Shown here: piece by piece, positions 1 through 6,249 of the stretch
Position numbering within the stretch: position 1 is the stretch's first letter
Layout: every line of letters begins with the position of its first letter
NCBI GenBank assembly: GCA_012799075.1
Contig: JAAZLZ010000224.1
Location: 1 to 16,864, forward strand
Length of the DNA stretch: 16,864 bases
Reading direction: 5' to 3'
Source: Bacillota bacterium
GTDB taxonomy: Bacteria; Bacillota; Limnochordia; JAAZLZ01
Notes under the pieces: generated by a model
The model's input: the letters and a program-made list of their open reading frames with translations, nothing else
Told to the model about the DNA's origin: nothing
The model's database searches: none
Position numbers and translations under genes: made by a program

Positions 1-31
1 CCATCCGATAGACCCGGCGGCCGCTTCCCAT
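1..31 (-). CDS. 5' end of a gene following yabQ, possibly divIC (partial)
   Basis: An ATG at 29-31 on the minus strand is preceded, seven bases upstream, by GAGG within GAGGTGATC, which is close to a full complement of the 16S rRNA 3' end. It opens a frame reading MGSGRRVYRM that runs off the window edge. Only ten codons are visible, so the product cannot be identified from its sequence. In B. subtilis and many relatives the gene after yabQ is divIC, a FtsB-like septum protein, and a basic cytoplasmic N-terminus would fit that family. The start call rests on the ribosome binding site; the divIC guess rests only on gene order. Confidence 0.5.
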   Translation of the reverse strand, partial: MGSGRRVYRM

Positions 32-46
32 ACGATCACCTCAGGG

Positions 47-532
47 TTACATTCGAGGGAACGGACCCCGATTCCTCCACCAGCCGCTTAGTGGATTTCG
101 TCGGCGCCAGGATCGCCGCCCCAAGGGACCGTCCTGGAGAAAAACCACTGCTCCCGCGACCAAATACACAGGCAGGCTGACCAGGGCGAAGAGCACCCGC
201 AGGATTAGGTAAGCCCCCGACCCAGATAACACAGCCAACGTGATCAGACCCTGAACCATGAAGGGACTGATGACGACGAAGTAAAGGAAAAGGCCCAGCA
301 AGAATCCGACGGGTACATAGAAGCGAAGCTCCCCCCAATTGCCTGTCAAGAGAATCCAAATGGTGCACGGGGAAGCCACCAGCCAAAAGAAAGCATCGAA
401 CAGGGCAGTCAACACAGCCCCAGGGCGGGCGAAGCCTCTAAAGACCCGGTAGACGTCAAAGAGCCCCCCCAGGAAGACCCCCGCTGCGATGACGGTGAGA
501 AAGGCACTGATTTGAGTGCTAAGGGATGGCAA
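47..532 (-). CDS. yabQ: Spore cortex biosynthesis protein YabQ
   Basis: A 161-residue polytopic membrane protein. Hydrophobic stretches lie at roughly residues 8-30, 42-62, 70-95 and 100-130, followed by a short Arg/Trp-rich cytoplasmic tail (about 138-161, with RRSWRRRN). N-terminal features such as GGLFDVYRVFRG, size, topology and position directly after yabP identify YabQ. In B. subtilis YabQ is a sigma-E-dependent protein of the outer forespore membrane needed for spore cortex formation; its biochemical activity is unknown. The start is a TTG at 530-532, preceded by a GGGGGAGAGG ribosome binding site; no ATG lies nearby. It sits 58 bases after yabP and probably shares its transcript. A long hairpin fills that gap. 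Confidence 0.88.
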   Translation of the reverse strand: MPSLSTQISAFLTVIAAGVFLGGLFDVYRVFRGFARPGAVLTALFDAFFWLVASPCTIWILLTGNWGELRFYVPVGFLLGLFLYFVVISPFMVQGLITLAVLSGSGAYLILRVLFALVSLPVYLVAGAVVFLQDGPLGRRSWRRRNPLSGWWRNRGPFPRM

Positions 533-544
533 ATTCCTCTCCCC

Positions 545-579
545 CTTGCCGCATCTTTCCCTCTATGCTATGCAGCAAG
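545..579 (-). other. Hairpin between yabP and yabQ
   Basis: On the minus strand the arms CTTGCTGCAT (570-579) and ATGCGGCAAG (545-554) pair over 10 bp with one T-G wobble, enclosing a 15-base loop. The hairpin ends at the ribosome binding site of yabQ, and no T run follows, so it is not an intrinsic terminator. It could set relative translation or mRNA processing between the two genes; that role is inferred. Confidence 0.5.
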
Positions 580-590
580 GTAAACCTTTG

Positions 591-896
591 TTACTTAAGG
601 AGCCTGCCAAATAAGCCTTTTCTTTTGCTGCCCGGCTCCGCGGTGTACTCGAGGGACTGGATGAAGCCCTCGATGATCAGGCTGCCCACGTCCACGTTAA
701 GCTCCCTGACATGAAGCTCCCGCCCCCGAATTTCCAGGACCCCTGCCTCCGTCTCGAGGATGGCTTCATGTTCATCGAAACTGTCTACATTGATAATGCC
801 GTCGACAGTGAGCCGCTCCCGGTCAAGGAGAGTAACTTCGTGCTTTTTTGTGGCGAGCTTCTTGTCCTCCAAAAAAAGCACCCCCTTCATAGTCAT
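591..896 (-). CDS. yabP: Sporulation protein YabP
   Basis: A small soluble protein, 101 residues from the chosen start. The core KKHEVTLLDRERLTVDGI, then VDSFDEHEAILET, EIRGRELHVRELNVDVG and IIEGFIQSLEYT, is the pattern of YabP, a beta-rich protein (YqfC/YabP family) made in the mother cell and needed, with YabQ, for normal cortex or coat formation in B. subtilis. The frame is open up to a GTG at 951-953 that overlaps the upstream stop, but that GTG has no ribosome binding site. The ATG at 894-896 has GGGAG eight bases upstream and gives the usual family length of about 100. Other candidates are ATGs at 909-911 and 888-890. It lies between the SpoIID-like gene and yabQ in one transcription direction. 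Identity is confident, start less so. Confidence 0.85.
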   Translation of the reverse strand: MTMKGVLFLEDKKLATKKHEVTLLDRERLTVDGIINVDSFDEHEAILETEAGVLEIRGRELHVRELNVDVGSLIIEGFIQSLEYTAEPGSKRKGLFGRLLK

Positions 897-943
897 GGGA
901 CTATCTCCCATAATACCTATGAGGGGGACCTTGGTGTTTATGC

Positions 944-1909
944 CTAGTCCCACAGCTTTTGGATTTCAATGTCGTTGAAGAAGAACTTAACTATTTCCTC
1001 CGGGGATTTCCCCTGTTTGGCGAACATGTAGGCATCCCACTGGCTCAGCCCCACTCCATGGCCATACCCCGTTCCTTCAATGGCAAGCATGTCTTGGGCA
1101 ACCTCCAGCTTGCTGACCCGGGTCGATTTCATTTTGTCCGCGCCCAGGGCCAGCCGGAAGGCGGTCCCGTCCATGACCACCTTGTTCTTGCCGCCGGAAT
1201 GGACAATTTCCACCTTTGTGATCCGTTCGGTCGGTCCTTTCTCCAGGATCTGAATGCCATCGATGGCCCCTTGGACTCCCCGATCGGCTAGAGCCTGCTG
1301 GACATCGGCCAGGGGAAACTCCGCCCGCCAACTCTTCACATCCGCGGGCGCATAATCATTCTGGGGGACCAGGACGCTTTTGATGTAGGGGGGTTCTTCC
1401 TCCTTAAAGGTGAGACCCTCCTTGGCCGTTGCCGTCTGTCCGCCGCTGTAGGAATGGAACCAGGCGCGGATGTAGCGGTTGTCATAGGTCATGACCTCCC
1501 CCCGGGTCCGCTCGACGGCTTCCTTAATTGCCGGAGTAATGGCCCCTTGGTTGTAGGCCTGGGCCTGCTCCACATCGGTAGAAATATCGGTGCCTGTCTC
1601 GGCCCGGGTGCCTCCTCTGCTCAAAAGCTCCATGGTGAAGCTGCGGGCCAAAATCGCCTGGGCCGCATAGGCCTCCACCGGCCAGTCCGGATACATCTCC
1701 CCGGCCACCACCCCCTGGATGTATTCTTCCATGGGCAAAGTTGTTCGCTGGCCGGTTTCTTTAATAAACACGGAGATTTCCGGCTCCTTGTCCTGCTTTC
1801 GGGCCACATTGCCCTCAGGGCCGGGCCACCCAACCAGGGCAAACAGCCCTCCAGCCACGACAAGTACCGCCGCGATCCCCAACAAGTACTTCCTGTTGAA
1901 CCTTCCCAC
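944..1909 (-). CDS. SpoIID/LytB-domain protein, membrane-anchored
   Basis: 321 residues: a short basic N-terminus, one transmembrane segment at about 8-27, then an extracytoplasmic SpoIID/LytB domain. The signature EEYIQGVVAGEMYP (61-74) places Glu71 at the position of the catalytic Glu of SpoIID, the lytic transglycosylase acting during engulfment; FHSYSGGQTA (151-160) and the C-terminal GHGVGLSQW (283-291) follow. The protein contains no cysteine, so the Cys pair of canonical SpoIID is missing, and the usual Gly after SQW is Asp292. It is therefore a paralogue or LytB-like form, with an activity that may be structural or peptidoglycan-directed. Start is GTG at 1907-1909 with GGGGAG upstream. 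It leads the SpoIID-like/yabP/yabQ unit, divergent from HU. Confidence 0.85.
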   Translation of the reverse strand: MGRFNRKYLLGIAAVLVVAGGLFALVGWPGPEGNVARKQDKEPEISVFIKETGQRTTLPMEEYIQGVVAGEMYPDWPVEAYAAQAILARSFTMELLSRGGTRAETGTDISTDVEQAQAYNQGAITPAIKEAVERTRGEVMTYDNRYIRAWFHSYSGGQTATAKEGLTFKEEEPPYIKSVLVPQNDYAPADVKSWRAEFPLADVQQALADRGVQGAIDGIQILEKGPTERITKVEIVHSGGKNKVVMDGTAFRLALGADKMKSTRVSKLEVAQDMLAIEGTGYGHGVGLSQWDAYMFAKQGKSPEEIVKFFFNDIEIQKLWD

Positions 1910-1943
1910 CGCGCTCTCCCCGCTTCCGTCAAGAATTCTTTAG

Positions 1944-1973
1944 TTAGTTTGCGGTGCCAAAGGGGATTTATGC
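1944..1973 (-). promoter_or_regulatory. Weak sigma-E-like promoter for the SpoIID-like/yabP/yabQ unit
   Basis: On the minus strand GCATAAA (1967-1973) resembles the sigma-E -35 region and CAAACTAA (1944-1951), after a 15-base spacer, is a partial match to the -10 consensus CATACAnT. The spacing and the distance to the GTG start fit, and yabP and yabQ are sigma-E genes in B. subtilis, but the -10 match is poor. Confidence 0.25.
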
Positions 1974-2040
1974 ACGAAAAACAGCGCTGATAATGGGAAA
2001 AATCCCGGCAACAGGCAGGATTCAGTAGAGGTTTAGCGAA

Positions 2041-2046
2041 TATAAT
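2041..2046 (+). promoter_or_regulatory. Possible -10 element for HU
   Basis: A perfect TATAAT lies 36 bases upstream of the HU start and about 15 bases before its ribosome binding site. No convincing -35 box is seen at 16-18 bases upstream and there is no extended -10 TG, so this is only a candidate. Confidence 0.35.
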
Positions 2047-2076
2047 CCACCGAAATCCAATGGAGGAGGGGTTTGA

Positions 2077-2349
2077 TTGAATAAGAGTGACCTGGTCGCA
2101 ATGGTTGCTGAAAAGGCTGACTTGACAAAGAAGGTAGCAGGTCAAGCCGTTGAGGCTACGTTGGCATCCATCGGCGATGCCTTGTCCAACGGTGAAAAGG
2201 TGACCCTAGTTGGCTTCGGGACCTTCGAAGTGCGCCATCGCGCGGCACGGAAAGGGGTCAATCCCGCGACCGGCGAACCCATCGACATCCCTGCTTGCAA
2301 AGTGCCAGCGTTCAAGGCGGGGAAGGCATTGAAAGAGGCGGTCAAATAA
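2077..2349 (+). CDS. hup: DNA-binding protein HU
   Basis: A 90-residue histone-like protein, exactly the size of B. subtilis HBsu. It reads MNKSDLVAMVAEKADL at the N-terminus, then the dimer helices, VTLVGFGTFEVR (about 42-53), the beta-arm RKGVNPATGEPIDIP (about 58-72) with the conserved NPATGE tip and the intercalating Pro, and KVPAFKAGKALKEAVK at the end. HU bends and compacts DNA non-specifically as a homodimer in the nucleoid. Start is TTG at 2077-2079, preceded by GGAGGAGG. A Cys (IPACKVPAF) replaces the Ser common in Bacillus. It is the only plus-strand gene in the window, divergent from the SpoIID-like gene and convergent with mazG, so it is transcribed on its own. Confidence 0.97.
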   Translation: MNKSDLVAMVAEKADLTKKVAGQAVEATLASIGDALSNGEKVTLVGFGTFEVRHRAARKGVNPATGEPIDIPACKVPAFKAGKALKEAVK

Positions 2350-2358
2350 AAGTAAACT

Positions 2359-2395
2359 GGCCCGTCGCCGGAAGCGTCTTATCAGACGGCGGGCC
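2359..2395. terminator. Bidirectional intrinsic terminator between HU and mazG
   Basis: GGCCCGTCGCC (2359-2369) pairs with GACGGCGGGCC (2385-2395): an 11-position stem with one wobble and one mismatch, in the 56-base gap between two convergent genes. Both sides have a T-rich exit: ATTATGTTTTA on plus and AGTTTACTTTTATTT on minus. It can end both transcripts. Confidence 0.75.
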
Positions 2396-2405
2396 TCATT
2401 ATGTT

Positions 2406-3845
2406 TTATTCCCGCTCTTTGGCCGATTCCCAAAGAACATCCTTTTCTTCCAGGGACAAATCGGCAAGATCTAGATCTTTTCCCTCCGCATCCTGTTCCA
2501 TCTGGCGAAAACGGCGGCTGAATTTTTGGTTGGCCCGGTGAAGGGCTACTTCCGGATCGATCCGATAAAAGCGGGCCACATTGACCAAGGTGAACAGCAG
2601 GTCCCCGAATTCTTCTTCCAGAGCCGACTTATCTCCGGCCTGGAGGGCCCTTTGGGCTTCCTCCCACTCCTCCTGGAGCTTCTCGAGGGGGCCTTGGACA
2701 TCCGGCCAATCGAAGCCCACCATGGCCGCTTTCTGCTGCAGCTTCCAAGCCTTCATCAAGGCAGGATAGTAATCAGGAATGCCATCGAGACAGGAAGAGC
2801 GCTCCTTTCCCTCTGCCCGCTTGATCGCCTCCCAATTGCGGAGCACCGTTGGCACATCGGCAGCTGAGATATCTCCGAATACATGGGGATGGCGCCGGAT
2901 CATCTTCTCGGTGATCCCATCCACCACATCGGCCATGTCAAAATGACCCGCCTCCTGGGCCAGCTGGGCATGGAACACCACCTGCAGCAACAGATCCCCC
3001 AGCTCCTCACAAAGCTTTTCCATGGAGCCCTGATCAATGGCCTCCACCACTTCATAAGCCTCTTCGATGACGTAGGGCCGCAAAGAACGGTGATCTTGCT
3101 TTTTGTCCCAGGGACACCCCTCTGCCCCCCTCAAGGTGGCCATGACCTTCAGGAGGGAGTCTAAGGAGCCCTTCGGGGCATCGGCTAAGGGAGGAATCAA
3201 CAGGCTGGTCATGGCACAAAAGCCATCGGTATGGTCCAGCTCCCCCAAGGGCGCCTCCCCCAGCCATTCAGCGCTGGATCCCGCTTCCCGAATGATCTTA
3301 ACGGGATGGTGGGGAGGATAGACTTTGAGCAGTTTGGTTTTCAACTCACCCACCCGCAGCCGGTCATGAACCTGCATAATTACCAAGGGGAGGGACGGGC
3401 ACAGCTTGTCCCCGGCGAAGTCAAAGGCATCCATGACCACAAGGCCGTCCACCGGATCCAAACCGGCGCTAATGTACAAAAGGTCGAGGAAGCTCATTCC
3501 CGGGACAAGCCTAACCGACAGCCCCAGAGGGGGACATTTTTCAAGGAGCAGGGCCACCGCGGCCTCTCCCATAGGGTTGCCGGGGACCGCATACACAGCC
3601 CCATTTCCTTCTTGGATGAGCCTTTGACAGATGGCTTCATAGACTTCATCGAAAGTCTGCTTCTCTTCGTCGAGGCCGTCAAAGAACTCGCAAGGAACCC
3701 CCCGATCTACCAGGGCCTGGGCGGCAGGATGCTTCCTGGTCCTAACGAAAACCCGCGGGGCGCTTGTTAGGATTTCCCAGGCCTCCACGGTCATTTGCCG
3801 GGGGTCCCCCGGCCCCAATCCAACGACTGTGATCCCTTCCTTCAT
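2406..3845 (-). CDS. mazG: MazG/YabN: tetrapyrrole methylase-like plus NTP pyrophosphohydrolase
   Basis: A two-domain protein of 479 residues from the chosen start. Residues 1 to about 215 form a SAM-dependent tetrapyrrole methylase-like domain (TVVGLGPGDP near the N-terminus, AVYAVPGNPMGEAA near 80). The rest is MazG, with GCPWDKKQDH, EEAYE and EELGDLLLQ metal-binding signatures and a second, degenerate repeat (EEWEEAQRAL, EEEFGDLLF). MazG hydrolyses NTPs to NMPs and PPi, cleaning non-canonical nucleotides; the methylase substrate is unknown. This fusion is the B. subtilis YabN type. The ATG at 3843-3845 has AAAGGGG seven bases upstream; in-frame ATGs at 3866 and 3872 are alternatives, the former also with a site. 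It follows spoVB by 60 bases in the same operon. Confidence 0.94.
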   Translation of the reverse strand: MKEGITVVGLGPGDPRQMTVEAWEILTSAPRVFVRTRKHPAAQALVDRGVPCEFFDGLDEEKQTFDEVYEAICQRLIQEGNGAVYAVPGNPMGEAAVALLLEKCPPLGLSVRLVPGMSFLDLLYISAGLDPVDGLVVMDAFDFAGDKLCPSLPLVIMQVHDRLRVGELKTKLLKVYPPHHPVKIIREAGSSAEWLGEAPLGELDHTDGFCAMTSLLIPPLADAPKGSLDSLLKVMATLRGAEGCPWDKKQDHRSLRPYVIEEAYEVVEAIDQGSMEKLCEELGDLLLQVVFHAQLAQEAGHFDMADVVDGITEKMIRRHPHVFGDISAADVPTVLRNWEAIKRAEGKERSSCLDGIPDYYPALMKAWKLQQKAAMVGFDWPDVQGPLEKLQEEWEEAQRALQAGDKSALEEEFGDLLFTLVNVARFYRIDPEVALHRANQKFSRRFRQMEQDAEGKDLDLADLSLEEKDVLWESAKERE

Positions 3846-3905
3846 GGGACAACCCCTTTCCCTCATCTTCATAACCCCTTCTTTGCCGTGGGCTTTGGAA
3901 TTCCT

Positions 3906-5543
3906 CTATCGGTGCAGAAGGCCCGTCCGTTCAAGATGCCGGGCCACTGTGGGCCCGTACCGGGGCATAAGTTCCAGATCCCGGCGTTTGATCCCTCCAT
4001 TCAAGAGCAAGACCAAGCAGTAGGTTATCACCCCCAGGAAGATGGCAGCCAAGGTGCCGGCGGCATTGGCCCAAAAATCCGCCTGCCCGTTCACCAAGGA
4101 GAGCCCCAAGGCATACGCGCCTGAGTAGACCAAATTGTAAGTTCCCTGGACGACCACCACCATGACCCCTGCCGCCAAGGCAGGCTTGATGAAGCTTTCC
4201 ATGACCTTAAGTTCAACCTTGAGGAGCCTTCGCAGAGCAACTAAGTTGAGCAGAGCGGGAAGGGCGAACCCCAGGGTAGTCCCCCAGGCCGCCCCCCGGA
4301 TGCCAAAGCCCGGGATGGCAGTCAGGAGGTAGCTGACGGCAAGCTTAAGACAGGCTCCGGCCAGCAGGTTTCTAACGGGCAGGGCCACCTGGCCTAGGCC
4401 CTGGAGGATGCCGGCGGTCGTTTGGTGCAAACCCAATGCCAAGGAGCCCCCGGCGAGGATGGCAAGGGGAATGCCTACCTGGGAATAGCCAAACAGCATG
4501 TAAGATATTGCCCTGGCTAAGATGAACATCCCTGCCGCCGCGGGCAGTCCGGTCAAAAGGGAAATGCGAATGGCCTCCTGGGTGCGATAGTCAACCGTCC
4601 GCCTGCTTCCCAGGACCACCCCTTCCGCAATGGCCGGCACAAGGCTTGCCGATAGGGCGACGGTGATCACCGTCGGGATGCCCATCATGTTCAGCGCCAT
4701 CCCCAGGTAGCCGTACCATTCCCTTACTTCTTCCAGGGTGAACCCCGCGGTCCGAAGACGGGCGGGAACGATGGCCGTATCAATGATCTGCATGATGGGC
4801 AAGAGGATGGCCCCCAGGATGACGGGCCAGGCCAGGGTGAAAAGCTGGCGGAGGATGCTGCCGATGCTGTCTTTGGGGTGGGCTTTCCTTTGAGGCGCTG
4901 CCAGAAGACGCCTGCGAACGGCCAAGTAATAGCCCAGGAAGACGACCACGCCCACCAAAGCGCCGATGACGGACCCGAAGGAGGCCCCCGCCGCCCCCAT
5001 TTCCACCCCTTGGGGCATGAAGTAATAGGCGAGAATCAAGGTGCCGACCACCCGGACCAGCTGCTCGCCCACCTGGGAGACGGCGCTGGGGGTCATGTAC
5101 TGGAGGCCATGGAAAAAACCCCGGAAGGCGGCGATCAGGGCCAGGAAGATGACGGAGGGGGCAATGGCCACCAAAGCATAATAAGCCCCGGGGTCTTTCA
5201 GGACATGGGTGGACAGCCAGCTGGCTCCAGCAAGCAGGGCCAAGGTGGAGCTAAGCCCCAGGCAAAGCATGATCCCCACCGCGGTCCGAAAGATCCGGTA
5301 GATCCCCTTTACATCCCCCAAAGCGGCCCGCTCGGCCACCAGCTTAGAGACTGCCACCGGGAGTCCCGCCACGGAGATGACGAAGGCAAAATAATAGATG
5401 GGCCTGACCATCTGCAGCAGACCCATCCCTTCATCATGGATAATCCGGGGTAGAGGAATGAGATAGAAGATGCCCAACATCCGGGTGATGGCCCCTGCCC
5501 CCGCTAAAATGAAGGCCCCCCGCAAAAAGGTATTCTCCTGCAC
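3906..5543 (-). CDS. spoVB: SpoVB/YabM-type polysaccharide flippase (MOP superfamily)
   Basis: 545 residues with about 14 hydrophobic segments, the size and topology of the MurJ/SpoVB branch of the MOP exporter superfamily. N-terminal FLRGAFILAGAGAITRMLGIFYLIPLPRII, then PVAVSKLVAE, and FRGFFHGLQYMTPSAVSQ are family motifs. Such proteins flip lipid-linked sugar or peptidoglycan precursors across the cytoplasmic membrane; SpoVB acts in the mother cell for spore cortex. The position between spoVT and mazG matches B. subtilis yabM, a paralogue of spoVB, so the exact orthology is open. Start is GTG at 5541-5543 with AAGGGGG seven bases upstream. A sigma-E-like promoter lies just upstream, which favours a sporulation role. 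Confidence 0.9.
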   Translation of the reverse strand: MQENTFLRGAFILAGAGAITRMLGIFYLIPLPRIIHDEGMGLLQMVRPIYYFAFVISVAGLPVAVSKLVAERAALGDVKGIYRIFRTAVGIMLCLGLSSTLALLAGASWLSTHVLKDPGAYYALVAIAPSVIFLALIAAFRGFFHGLQYMTPSAVSQVGEQLVRVVGTLILAYYFMPQGVEMGAAGASFGSVIGALVGVVVFLGYYLAVRRRLLAAPQRKAHPKDSIGSILRQLFTLAWPVILGAILLPIMQIIDTAIVPARLRTAGFTLEEVREWYGYLGMALNMMGIPTVITVALSASLVPAIAEGVVLGSRRTVDYRTQEAIRISLLTGLPAAAGMFILARAISYMLFGYSQVGIPLAILAGGSLALGLHQTTAGILQGLGQVALPVRNLLAGACLKLAVSYLLTAIPGFGIRGAAWGTTLGFALPALLNLVALRRLLKVELKVMESFIKPALAAGVMVVVVQGTYNLVYSGAYALGLSLVNGQADFWANAAGTLAAIFLGVITYCLVLLLNGGIKRRDLELMPRYGPTVARHLERTGLLHR

Positions 5544-5573
5544 GGCAAAGCCCCCTTCATCCCTTTTGTAGAG

Positions 5574-5602
5574 ATTATACGCACCGCCGGGACGGCTTAT
5601 GA
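5574..5602 (-). promoter_or_regulatory. Sigma-E-like promoter upstream of spoVB
   Basis: On the minus strand TCATAAG (5596-5602) and CGTATAAT (5574-5581) are separated by 14 bases. Both match sigma-E boxes (-35 near TCATATT, -10 CATACAnT) fairly well, at the correct spacing, with predicted initiation about 25 bases before the spoVB GTG. The TATAAT inside the -10 could instead serve sigma-A, but no -35 for sigma-A is present. Confidence 0.45.
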
Positions 5603-5616
5603 AAGGGGCCGGGGCC

Positions 5617-6156
5617 TTACTGTTCCATCTGCCTTGCCAGGAATCCCGCCGCGGTCTCCACGAGCTTGAGTTCCAGCTCGCCCATGGATACCTGGTCGCT
5701 GTCCGTGGCCAGGATCACCGATCCGATGGAATCCCCACCGGAGACTATCGGAGCTAATGCCAAGGCGGTAAACTCCCATGGCGAATCTTCTTCATCCCCC
5801 ATCAGCGGCCGGGACATGATCACCGAGCGGCGGCCTTCAATGGCCCGCTCAACGAAGGGACTAATATGCTGATCCAGCCACTGCTTCTTGGATGCTCCTG
5901 CAACGGCTACCACCGCGTCCCGGTCAGTGATCAGGGTAATATGCCCCGTTGTCTCGTGGAGGGATTCCGCGTACTCCCGGGCAAAATCCCCCAGTTCACC
6001 GATGGGCGAATACTTCTTCAAGATCACTTCGCCTTCCCGATCGACGAATATCTCCAGGGGATCGCCCTCCCGGATGCGAAGGTTCCGCCTGATCTCCTTG
6101 GGGATCACCACGCGGCCCAAGTCATCGATCCTTCGTACGATACCCGTTGCCTTCAC
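5617..6156 (-). CDS. spoVT: Stage V sporulation protein T (SpoVT)
   Basis: 179 residues. Residues 1-50 are an AbrB-type swapped-hairpin DNA-binding domain almost identical to B. subtilis SpoVT (VKATGIVRRIDDLGRVVIPK, then EIRRNLRIREGDPLEIF). About 55-179 is a GAF-like sensor domain (ITLITDRDAVVAVAGASKK, PIVSGGDSIGSVILA) ending in the conserved TAAGFLARQMEQ. SpoVT is a forespore transcription factor that activates or represses sigma-G-dependent genes. The frame is open to an ATG at 6232-6234, but the GTG at 6154-6156 is preceded by GGAGG and aligns with the known N-terminus. It lies between mfd and spoVB as in B. subtilis, with a sigma-G-type promoter upstream, outside mfd. Confidence 0.97.
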   Translation of the reverse strand: MKATGIVRRIDDLGRVVIPKEIRRNLRIREGDPLEIFVDREGEVILKKYSPIGELGDFAREYAESLHETTGHITLITDRDAVVAVAGASKKQWLDQHISPFVERAIEGRRSVIMSRPLMGDEEDSPWEFTALALAPIVSGGDSIGSVILATDSDQVSMGELELKLVETAAGFLARQMEQ

Positions 6157-6212
6157 CTCACCGCCCTCCTCTCCTGACACGAAGCCCGTAGGGAACGGGG
6201 CATCGGCTAATG

Positions 6213-6243
6213 TAGTATATACCTGTTTTAGCAAATTTATTCA
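6213..6243 (-). promoter_or_regulatory. Sigma-G-type promoter of spoVT
   Basis: On the minus strand TGAATA (6238-6243) and TATACTA (6213-6219) are 18 bases apart. The sigma-G consensus is TGMATA, 17-18 bases, CATWMTA, so only one position deviates. The element sits in the gap between the mfd stop and spoVT, as expected for a gene expressed by sigma-G in the forespore. Confidence 0.7.
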
Positions 6244-6249
6244 TTTATG

